Assembly (NCBI GenBank): GCA_029933115.1
Contig: JAOZOT010000006.1
Coordinates: forward strand, 1-34,065
Source: Anaerolineae bacterium
GTDB taxonomy: Bacteria > Chloroflexota > Anaerolineae > E26-bin7
Reading direction: 5' to 3'
Length of the DNA stretch: 34,065 bases
This document shows positions 18,101 to 25,187 of this stretch, piece after piece. The translations under genes and the position numbers were made by a program. Below the pieces are notes generated by a model, which had not been told where the DNA came from, did not search any database, and saw only the letters and a list, made by a program, of their open reading frames with translations. The stretch's first letter is position 1. Each line of letters begins with the position of its first letter.

Positions 18101-21100
18101 TTTTTCACGACAAAGCAGCCAGCGCAGCAAGAGTAGCAAGAGCAAAGGCAGAAGCCAGGGCCACAGGTTCAGCAGCCGCTGCCAAAGGGGAGGTGGTTGG
18201 AGCGGCTCACCCCAGAAGGGCGTGTGCTCAAACACGTCGGGACTGGCCGCGCCGGGCAGAGGGATAGCCGGGCCAGAGTTGCCGTTTTCATCAATGGCCG
18301 TAACGAACACATCGAAGACTGGGTCATAGCGCTTGCTGTTGAAAGCCAGCCAGCGTCCATCCCGTGACCAGGTGGGCCAAGAGTTGCTCACGTTTTGGAG
18401 AGAGGTACCATCCGGCGCATCATTGGCCGCCAGGCGGCGGGCGTCGCCGCCGGCTGCCGGCACCAGGTAGATCTCGGCTGCTTCGTCAGAATAGGTGTGA
18501 TGACCCGTAGTGTGATGGGTGAGAGCCAGCCAGCGGCCGTCGGGGGAATAGGCGGGATAGTAGTTGAAGCCCTCATCGCTGGCCCCTGGCAGGGGTTGGG
18601 GTTGGCCGCCAGCAGCAGGCACGACATAGATGTCGCAAGGCCCTTCCACATCGGCTCCGCCAATACCCAATGGTGATTCGCTGCGCACAAAAGCTATGAT
18701 CTGACCATCAGAACTCCAAGCAGGCATAGTCTCTGTCAAAGCAGGATCGCTGGCACCCGGCAACGGCGTCACCGTGCCAGTTTGCAGATCAAGAATGTGA
18801 ATATCGCCGGTAGAGTCGGAGAAGGCCAGTTGCTGACCATCCGGAGACCAGGCATAGTAGACAGCGTCAATTGGTGGGATGTTCACCCGCTCCCCGGAGA
18901 GGGTGTAAATCACACCTCGACCGGGGATAGGGCCGACCACCGCTGCAATCTGGTGAGAGGCATTGGAGACAGCGTGGCAGCCCATGCATCCTTCTTGGTT
19001 GAGAGCGCGGAAAGGTGCCGGCTGAGCACCTTCCTCCTGACTGGTGAGAAAGATGCCAAAATCGCCACGGCTGGGGTCCATTCGCCAGAAGTAGATGGCC
19101 TCGGCGGGTTTGCACAGGCCAACGAAAAGCTCCCGGCCAATAAGAAAGGCCAGAAAGAGAGCATAAAGCAGAAATAGTATGGAAAGGATACGGCAGGGCC
19201 AACGCCAGCTCAGCCACAGGTTGTACCAGGCCATTTGGTTGCGGCGCGACCACCACCAGAGCAGGAGCACCAATAACAGAACCAGGAGCAGGGGCAGGAG
19301 CAGCGCCGGCACCCACCAGTAACGACTGGAACAGAAGAGGGGCTGGGTAGGCCGGGGCAGCAGGTCCAGCAGGCCAGGTGCGGGCGTAGGCACCGCTGGG
19401 GTGATCATCACCCCGGCGGGCGTTGGCGAGGCGACAGGAGTCGGGGTTAGTGTTGGAGTAGGTGTAGGGGTGGGTGCGAGAGCTTGTAACCATAGACCTG
19501 GCCCGGCCAGAAAGGCTCGGGCTTCTCTCTCGCACAGGATATACTCAACCCGGTCGCGCACGTCCACGAAAAACTGGCCGGATTGCCGGACTCTGGCCCG
19601 GTAGGAGACGACATGTTGCTCCCCCAAACTATTCAGGTGCCAGAGGATTGCATTTTGTGCTGTTTCACCGGTAAGCGACCCATTATCGGAAATCGAATCA
19701 GGGATGACCTCAATTTTAGCCGGGTCGAAGGTGTGGTTGATTTTGACGTCAGTGGCCGTGGCAAACTCCCGTATCTGTTGGGCGATAGAGATGTAGATGT
19801 CCTTGAGGTCAGAGGTGTCAGGAGAGAAATGATAATCGGCCGGGCTACTGGCAATCTGCTGCATCAGATCCTTATCCACATCGGCCCCAATGCCTACGGA
19901 AATGATGCGTATGCTGTCGGCTTTGGCTGCATCGGCGGCATTGACGGCGGAATAAAAATCACTTTGTCCATCAGAAAGGATGATGATCACAGGTGCGGCC
20001 TCAGCTCGACCATTACTGCGCAAGTCATCGTGAGCGACTCGTAAACCCTCATCTATCGCAGTGCCATCCCCGCCAGTGATGCTATCTATGCTGGCTTTGA
20101 TAGCAACCGGATCATGGGTCAGGGACTGGAGAAGATCGGCAGTGTCATTAAATTGAACCACTGCAACCCGGTCGCTCGCCATGTTCATTTCGCCGACAAA
20201 AGCTTTAGCTGCCTCTTTGGCATTTGCTAGCTTGGACTGGAAACCAATGACCGGATCCTCCATGCTGCTGGAGTGGTCAATGACCAGCATAGCATCCAGG
20301 GGCTTACCGGTGATCTCTGGCCCGCAGATGGAGCTATCGGCGCTCAAGATGAGATTAATAGTCACTTCCTGGCCGGGTTGAGTTACGGAAGGGACAATGT
20401 TTTTCTCCAGGCGCACTGCCTCATCGCCCGCCGGGGAAGGGGTGAGTGGGACCACCGGCGTTGGAGTGCTGGTGGAGGGTATCGTCGGTATGGGTGTGGG
20501 CGTGGCTGTAGAGAAATAAATGCCGTCACCGGCCGAACGCACCTCGCCCGCCGCATTGCGCAATTCAACGGTCACTGTATGCAGTCCTTCGCTACCTGGC
20601 AAGCTCCAGGACAACGTAGCGCTGAAGGGTTGCCAGTCGCCGAAGGGCTCCTCGTCGTTGCGCAAGCGCATCTCAGTGGCCCATTCCTCACCGTAGATGT
20701 GGAGGGTGACCGTCGGTGTCTCGGTGGAAAAAGCCTCGTTGTTGATGACAACGGGGAAAACATCGGGACTGGTGCCAAAGTTCTGCACCCAGTAATGGCT
20801 ATAGGGAGCATCTGGTTGGGGGAAAGAATCGTTTGCGTCGAAGGCATACCCTACGCCGATTTCACGGACACGAGGGTTGAGGATGTTGGCTCGGTGTCCA
20901 GAACTTCCCATCCAATTCTGCATGACTTCGGCCGGCGAGGCGGCACCGCTGCCAATGTTTTCGGCTACCACAGACCAATGATACCCGGCAGCGGTAATCC
21001 TGTCAGCCGGGGTAGTCCCAGTATGGGGGTTGCTGTGATCGAAGAAATCCCCCGCGGCCATTGCCTCAGCGTGGGCCTGAGCCGCCTGAGCCAGCAGGGG

Positions 21101-21286
21101 GTTTTCTTTCAAGGGGGGCAAGCCGGCTTTCTCGCGCTCCAGGTTGGTCAGGTAGATGACTTCCTGGGCTGGGGAAGGGGCAGGTAATTCACCCTGAGCC
21201 AACCCTACTAGGGGGAAACCAGGTGTAAGAGAAAAGACCAGAACAGTACAGGTGTTCGCCAGCAATAGAAAGAGCCTGCGTTTCAT
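15113..21286 (-). CDS. CAP-VWA-beta-propeller-tubulin-like transmembrane fusion protein, 2057 aa
   Basis: One continuous frame. Residues 1-29 are a signal peptide. Residues 42-171 are a CAP/SCP (YkwD-like) domain with FFDHSNP, VAENIG and GHRANIL. A beta sandwich and a Thr-Pro stalk follow. Residues 330-505 are a VWA domain with MIDAS DHSSS (337-341). A second Thr-Pro stalk (602-632) leads to membrane segments at about 659-679 and 699-720. Residues 728-1025 are a TolB/PD40-like propeller with repeated SPDGQQLAF-type blades and a CMGCH motif (767-771). A third membrane segment is at 1040-1060. Residues 1100-2057 are a tubulin-like (Tubulin_2 type) domain with GLGGTG (1105-1110), LDT (1138-1140) and the T4-like GGFGSG (1265-1270). 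The basic loops (WSRRNQ, CREK) place CAP, VWA and propeller outside and the tubulin domain in the cytoplasm. Start 21286 is chosen for the signal peptide and its AGGGGG site. The 59-residue-longer frame would translate the foldback element. It is likely a GTP-dependent, envelope-sensing filament or switch protein. Confidence 0.85.
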   Translation of the reverse strand: MKRRLFLLLANTCTVLVFSLTPGFPLVGLAQGELPAPSPAQEVIYLTNLEREKAGLPPLKENPLLAQAAQAHAEAMAAGDFFDHSNPHTGTTPADRITAAGYHWSVVAENIGSGAASPAEVMQNWMGSSGHRANILNPRVREIGVGYAFDANDSFPQPDAPYSHYWVQNFGTSPDVFPVVINNEAFSTETPTVTLHIYGEEWATEMRLRNDEEPFGDWQPFSATLSWSLPGSEGLHTVTVELRNAAGEVRSAGDGIYFSTATPTPIPTIPSTSTPTPVVPLTPSPAGDEAVRLEKNIVPSVTQPGQEVTINLILSADSSICGPEITGKPLDAMLVIDHSSSMEDPVIGFQSKLANAKEAAKAFVGEMNMASDRVAVVQFNDTADLLQSLTHDPVAIKASIDSITGGDGTAIDEGLRVAHDDLRSNGRAEAAPVIIILSDGQSDFYSAVNAADAAKADSIRIISVGIGADVDKDLMQQIASSPADYHFSPDTSDLKDIYISIAQQIREFATATDVKINHTFDPAKIEVIPDSISDNGSLTGETAQNAILWHLNSLGEQHVVSYRARVRQSGQFFVDVRDRVEYILCEREARAFLAGPGLWLQALAPTPTPTPTLTPTPVASPTPAGVMITPAVPTPAPGLLDLLPRPTQPLFCSSRYWWVPALLLPLLLVLLLVLLLWWWSRRNQMAWYNLWLSWRWPCRILSILFLLYALFLAFLIGRELFVGLCKPAEAIYFWRMDPSRGDFGIFLTSQEEGAQPAPFRALNQEGCMGCHAVSNASHQIAAVVGPIPGRGVIYTLSGERVNIPPIDAVYYAWSPDGQQLAFSDSTGDIHILDLQTGTVTPLPGASDPALTETMPAWSSDGQIIAFVRSESPLGIGGADVEGPCDIYVVPAAGGQPQPLPGASDEGFNYYPAYSPDGRWLALTHHTTGHHTYSDEAAEIYLVPAAGGDARRLAANDAPDGTSLQNVSNSWPTWSRDGRWLAFNSKRYDPVFDVFVTAIDENGNSGPAIPLPGAASPDVFEHTPFWGEPLQPPPLWQRLLNLWPWLLPLLLLLLLRWLLCREKAVSPPIPLPPLGGRPEPRRPVQFLAHWRGLPPEWDPAPTLVIGLGGTGRWVLTHLKKNLLDAGAGQWREQVQLLLLDTAPQEIVQGQELTVQFAGVSLSDEEQLVMGEDLRDLIRRMAQDPEAEPEMQGWFPAEEYTRVRHLPDAQMDVRRTTHQRRPVGRAVVFHDVHQGEASRLWQTLSQAVRRVLYQEQARVIIVGSLAGGFGSGTLADVAYLVRRATQVTGENAAAVVTAFLATDNAFVVHTRSPQLTLNSMATLRELGRFLLARGRPFPMTYNQESRDEVFNGYIEWSVFDEIFIFDGQRPQYPLTLLEPERGMFPLMADLITAFIDRGSRLMEEVRANLRTQAATVQVERGEPVVSTLGGYTYRLPLRDLARGLKLRFAHDLLVLYLAGPEFKGREITLSPDLCQDKYPDGLAVMADHFLRGTMAGRGEGVGGATILVANLAQGAGPAPEWRSLTPNGVKDHLTHFRQVLNATVLRLLNGRPEDEITTARSGKLGYTLAFLDELAATLRRTRERAEYLAGQVPTEMQAGHKALLDLIGQEERIVGEVQAQVTQSVNFLLGQTPVGAPGQKPVRRGLLDLLREQLAQEQQRREEMRRISVRQVFADEEFFNLLYRDYFAPYLTREGLERLYWRERPDGGLELALRHWEDITFTADAQGQEQFLAGLLALAEAVGQEVWQLRLDPFFDDEERGLWRDEKLLRRESEEARAWAEPLTTVRVGMAHEQEPHRYLWVNRTVRSRDAFARQVQLVANMREEVQRLNATDPYSAALITSLDILPLSALDCVARLETEYKNAHRLGEISWARDVRSQPEPVHIFAAERHALAYEQRLGELHEPPRLFHPHFVAALEDLERAREFVLAYALGWVVRSRFQERGEWRERYVLVLPDQEEIPLTRGDRPNDPVALVVRAMQSFVLGHPRADVVQHQYSADELARLVAEVVAANIPQASQTLRDFLTQKPADLAGEARIGADDFWSFARLVVRDELEGVSR

Positions 21287-21372
21287 CGAATTCCCCCTTG
21301 GATATAACTGCCCTAGCCGTGAGCAGGGTAAACACTTCATGAGGTTTGTGGTGCCCCTGCCCTCAGAGGCGC
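21287..21372. other. Leader between the foldback element and the tubulin-fusion gene
   Basis: 86 bases with no gene. They contain the ribosome site (AGGGGG about 7 bases before ATG 21286) and, on the minus strand, TTATATCC about 20 bases upstream of the start. That could be a -10 element, but no well-spaced -35 is visible. Confidence 0.4.
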
Positions 21373-21558
21373 TTAAGGGCATATGCGTCAACTCAAGCGG
21401 TTGAAACCGCGCCTCGGGGGCGTTCCGCCGGATGTCCACCTCCATGGACATGTCTCCATCCACGAAGGTGGACGGCCAGCCGGTAGGGGCAGAGCGCCCC
21501 CTTCTTCAGGCGCGATTTCCAATCGCCAGCCTTTAAGTTGACACATATGGGCTCTTAA
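21373..21558. mobile_element. Foldback / MITE-like palindromic element, about 186 bp
   Basis: The ends form an imperfect inverted repeat of about 24 bp. The plus strand reads TTAAGGGCATATGCGTCAAC at the left. The reverse complement of the right end reads TTAAGAGCCCATATGTGTCA followed by ACTTAAAG. The homology continues inwards: GCGGTTGAAACCGCGCC at left against GCGATTGGAAATCGCGCC at right, each itself a hairpin, then GGGGGCG, then GTCCACCT in inverted orientation around the centre near 21441-21447. TTAA is present at both termini. No reading frame of its own is convincing. It separates the two tubulin-like genes and could act as a terminator, mRNA stability element or transcriptional spacer. 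Confidence 0.7.
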
Positions 21559-21587
21559 AAGGGCAGAGGCAACCGGAGCATGGTGAT

Positions 21588-24500
21588 CTACTTCACACCT
21601 TTCAGCAAGTCGTCCATGGCCAGATTCAGGCTCTCGATGTCCTCATCGAGGATCATGAATTGGGCGATGGCGACATCCTGGTCTAGGACACTGGTCTGTT
21701 CGTTACGGATCAGTTTTTCAAGCTCTGCCTGTTTCTCTTGCAGGAATCGGCGTTCTAGCCACAACCGCTGGAAACGCTCTCTGTCTGTCTGAGGAAGCAT
21801 CTCGGCGCGCTCGCGGAAGGCAGGGTCGTCAATACCGGTACCCTTTTGTTGCATTTCCGTAACCACCCTGTCCCTGGCGGCCTGCACGGCCCGACGGGCA
21901 CGGGGGTAATCAATGGGAAGAGTTACGTCAGGTCGTACATCTCGTCGCTGATAGCTCCAGATTTTCATGGCCTCTACGATGTCTGGATCGCCGGGAGCCG
22001 GGCGGGTCAGGTAAATCTTCAGGGCCGGCTCCGGCCCCCGGACACTGCCGGTATCCTCCGGCGGCAGGTCCAGGCACCAGAAGTTTTCGTATCCGCCGCC
22101 AATTCCTTCATGCCGGTCCCGGTGGATGAGATCGAAGGCCTGGCAGCGGACAAAGAGACGGAGTAGGTCCATGTCTTCCATTTGCAACACAATATCGTTA
22201 TGCAGAGCCCGATGCATGATATTTAATCTACCCGGAATACGGGTCTCCAGCCGGGCAGCGTTCACCTCGGCTGGGAAGAGATGGAGTGTCTCCCGGCCTA
22301 GCCGACCCCGGATGCCCCGAGCGCCCTCTACCTCACCAATGTGGGTCCAATAGTCCGCCTCAGCGCCGCGATATGACTCCACCCCTTCCAAAGGGATCAG
22401 GTCTAGAGTATGCACCAGGCGCAGAGCGAAACGATCTGTCGAGTTGACTACATCGTTCAGCTTCCCTCTGGCCTGGGTCAAGTTTTCCAGACGAGATCGG
22501 ACGGCTTCCAGGTAATCTCGCTCAGCCGGGTCAGTGCCGTAGGCTACGTGGAGGTAATTGGCCGGCACTACTGACTCCCCCGTGGCACTTAGCAGGACGT
22601 CGGCTTTCGCCGCCAGGAGGTCGGCCAGGGCATTGGGATCGGTGAATCGCCGGGTCATCAGGTATTTCAGGATGGACTCCTGTTCCCAGGCATCAGCAAA
22701 TACCTGGCGGGCAGGCGTGAGCAGGAGGTTCAGATTTCGTTCCTGGTTCTCTAACCCCAGGCGATTTTGTGCTTCGTCTTCCGAGACCTGAGCGAGAAAG
22801 CGAAAGCCAAAAGTTTCTTTGAGGCCGGTCCGCTGCTGCTCATAGCGCCAAAGGACTTTGGCCAGGTAGTCGTCCACGCCGGGGCGCAACTCCTGGGCGT
22901 ATTTCTGGTAAAGCTGGTCCAGATAGCCCTGGTCCCAGACGAACTCGCGCACTGGCACTGTTTGCTCAGCTTTGATGGCATTTCTAATCTGGCGCTCACC
23001 ACGCAACAACCAACCGTATAGGCTGTTATAGCCAAGGCCCAGGGTTGAGGCCCAGCTTTGCGCGCTCTCCCGCAACTGGTGGGTATGTTGCAACATGGCA
23101 TCCACTAGGCCCCGCACCAGGTCTTCAACGATGAGGGTCTTCTCTATGTCTATTAACTCCTGCTCGGCATCCAGGTAAGCCTTGCGACGTCGTCCACCAA
23201 AGATACCACCTGGTTTTGCTTCCAACTCCTGGCGCGTAGACTGGACTGCTGAGATGTTGGTCTGTTTTTCCCCACGAGCCTCTCGCATTTGTCCGGCTTC
23301 ATTTAGCGCTTTAAGGAAACGACCCAATATCTCTTCCAACCTCTCCAGGAAATCCAACAGGTAACCCAGTTTGCCACCTCGCTGGACGGAGGCCGAGTCG
23401 TCCGGGTTTTGCCCACCGTTTAGGATGTTTTCACACTCTGTTTGTAGAAATAACCGATAACGATCCAGTTGGATTCGTGTGTATTCTTCCAGCGCCAGGC
23501 GATATTGCCCCCCCACGCGTTGGCCGGTGCGCAGATCCTCGCGGCCCAGGTGATAGCCCTTGTAGGCTTCCACTCCCCGCAGGATACGATCAAGGGCACT
23601 GCCGGCGCTTTCCCCTCGCTGGTTGGGGGGCACCTCATCTGTCAGACGGCTACTCAACTCCTGTTGTACCCGCTGCCGTATGGCAACGATTTCACTGGTA
23701 GTGCCAGGCGGATCCAGGTGTATCTCCCAGTCGCGTACTTCGCGCGAGCTCAATTCTTTCACGATAGCCGGGTCCTGGGGGCGGTAGTTGAGAGACACCC
23801 GTGCTACTTCTTGGAAGAAGGGGGTGCTGGCTATCCGTTCGCCGCTGCGCAATGATTGCACCTCGGCCGTTTGGAGAAAACGAGCAGCGGCATCCCGACC
23901 GGGCACGCCAGGGATTTCGGCGTTGGCATCGGGGGCCAAAGCAGTCGGGTAGCCGTCTTCGTCCTTCCTGTCAGGCCTCAAAAGGATATCCAACGCCTCC
24001 AAAGCCAGGCGATGGGCCAGCCAGTCGGTGATGTGGTGCATCGGCAGAATCAGTGAAAAGCCTCCCACAGCCGAGTCGAAGGATGTCGTGCGCTCATCTC
24101 CCACCTGCAATCCCATCTGCGAGGCCTGAGAAATGACGTTGGTCGTGTGCCGGTCGTAGACGTCCTCCTCCCCCTCTTCAGGCCTGTCCAGCATGGCCGC
24201 GATAGCATCAGCGATGGCGGCTGTCACCCCGTACTCCGGCAAGACGTTAGTCAGGGGATTACGCTTGCTCTGGCCATCTACATGGTAGAGGAAATCAAAC
24301 AGTTTGGTCTTGATGGAATTACGCCAGATACCCCCCTGACCTGAGGCATGGTAATACATTGGGTAGCCATGCTCATACTGGAAGTCCACCATAAAGCGCT
24401 TGTTTTCCCTCATGCAGGCATAACTCCGGGCCCGCATGGCTGGTTTCACACCGCCGGGGATGGCGCTGAAGGCTTCGGGCAACACCAGGAAACCGCGTAG

Positions 24501-25154
24501 GTGAGTGGATAACTGGTGATCCATTTGAGCGATCTGCCGCACCAGGTAGGCAATGTCCACAAACATGCCCGCTCCAGTACCGCCAGCCACCGAGGCCACC
24601 AGGAAGACATCCATTGAGGTGAAGAAACCCGTCTTGCGTATATCGCCGATGGCTCGATTTAATAAGTTGTAGGTAGAAGAGCGGGCTGGCGCCGAGACAT
24701 CGTAGAAGACGGCCAGGCGGCCAAACTGGCGCAATTGCCCTGAACCACGTTCCAGAGTAAACGAGGCGCGGGGGAGGCTCTCCAGGTAAGTGCGTGCCTG
24801 GAACCAGGGCCCGATGTGAGGATGTTTCCCTTGGTCTACCTGACGGACGAAGTCGTAAACGTCACCGCCGATCCAGTAGTACTCGCCTGGTTCGAGCTCT
24901 GTGCGCAAAGCAGCAATCTGTATCTCCCCTGAGGTCTGCGCTGATTGCCCTTTGTCCTTGACGGTATCCAGGGCAATGAGCTTCACCTGAGGTGGCAGAC
25001 TGCGTTCTCTGGAGGTCAGCAAATGTGCTTTCAGATGGCGCAGGGTCAGCACGCCGGTGCCACCCAGTCCAATTACTAGTGCTGGACGATACATGGGTTC
25101 ATCTCCTTCTTTTAGCTTACGCAGTAATTGTTCAGGCTTCCGAGGTTTTGCCAT
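21588..25154 (-). CDS. Cytoplasmic tubulin/FtsZ-like protein (Tubulin_2 type), 1188 aa
   Basis: A soluble protein with no signal or membrane segment. The N-terminal GTPase part shows VIGLGGTGVLTLRHLKAHL (GLGGTG at 29-34, phosphate-binding loop), ALDT (61-64) and the tubulin-signature-like VASVAGGTGAGMFVDIAYL (GGTGAG 191-196). The rest, about 950 residues, is largely helical with beta segments and aligns with the C-terminal half of the 2057-aa fusion (TLDLIPLEGVESY against SLDILPLSALDCV; ETLHLFPAEVNAARLETRI against EPVHIFAAERHALAYEQRL). FtsZ-like families bind GTP and polymerise. The length is about three times that of FtsZ, and the large C-terminal region is uncharacterised. AAGG lies about 5 bases before ATG 25154. 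It follows the VWA membrane-protein gene by 33 bases and is most likely co-transcribed with it. Confidence 0.9.
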   Translation of the reverse strand: MAKPRKPEQLLRKLKEGDEPMYRPALVIGLGGTGVLTLRHLKAHLLTSRERSLPPQVKLIALDTVKDKGQSAQTSGEIQIAALRTELEPGEYYWIGGDVYDFVRQVDQGKHPHIGPWFQARTYLESLPRASFTLERGSGQLRQFGRLAVFYDVSAPARSSTYNLLNRAIGDIRKTGFFTSMDVFLVASVAGGTGAGMFVDIAYLVRQIAQMDHQLSTHLRGFLVLPEAFSAIPGGVKPAMRARSYACMRENKRFMVDFQYEHGYPMYYHASGQGGIWRNSIKTKLFDFLYHVDGQSKRNPLTNVLPEYGVTAAIADAIAAMLDRPEEGEEDVYDRHTTNVISQASQMGLQVGDERTTSFDSAVGGFSLILPMHHITDWLAHRLALEALDILLRPDRKDEDGYPTALAPDANAEIPGVPGRDAAARFLQTAEVQSLRSGERIASTPFFQEVARVSLNYRPQDPAIVKELSSREVRDWEIHLDPPGTTSEIVAIRQRVQQELSSRLTDEVPPNQRGESAGSALDRILRGVEAYKGYHLGREDLRTGQRVGGQYRLALEEYTRIQLDRYRLFLQTECENILNGGQNPDDSASVQRGGKLGYLLDFLERLEEILGRFLKALNEAGQMREARGEKQTNISAVQSTRQELEAKPGGIFGGRRRKAYLDAEQELIDIEKTLIVEDLVRGLVDAMLQHTHQLRESAQSWASTLGLGYNSLYGWLLRGERQIRNAIKAEQTVPVREFVWDQGYLDQLYQKYAQELRPGVDDYLAKVLWRYEQQRTGLKETFGFRFLAQVSEDEAQNRLGLENQERNLNLLLTPARQVFADAWEQESILKYLMTRRFTDPNALADLLAAKADVLLSATGESVVPANYLHVAYGTDPAERDYLEAVRSRLENLTQARGKLNDVVNSTDRFALRLVHTLDLIPLEGVESYRGAEADYWTHIGEVEGARGIRGRLGRETLHLFPAEVNAARLETRIPGRLNIMHRALHNDIVLQMEDMDLLRLFVRCQAFDLIHRDRHEGIGGGYENFWCLDLPPEDTGSVRGPEPALKIYLTRPAPGDPDIVEAMKIWSYQRRDVRPDVTLPIDYPRARRAVQAARDRVVTEMQQKGTGIDDPAFRERAEMLPQTDRERFQRLWLERRFLQEKQAELEKLIRNEQTSVLDQDVAIAQFMILDEDIESLNLAMDDLLKGVK

Positions 25155-25187
25155 TGAAACCTTGGGGATCTTTCTCCCAAACGATTG

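Noticed and set aside
14747-18329. Several plus-strand open frames of 100-234 aa opposite the fusion gene
   Set aside because: GC-rich coding DNA produces long antisense frames. The translations are Arg/Pro/Ser-rich with no motifs, and the minus frame is clearly coding.
21287-21372. Promoter for the fusion gene (TTATAT as -10)
   Set aside because: No -35-like hexamer occurs at 16-18 bases; the nearest TTTACC is about 20 bases away.
21287-21463. N-terminal extension of the fusion protein to 21463 (59 extra residues)
   Set aside because: It would place 59 residues of foldback-element translation before a clear signal peptide. ATG 21286 has its own ribosome site.
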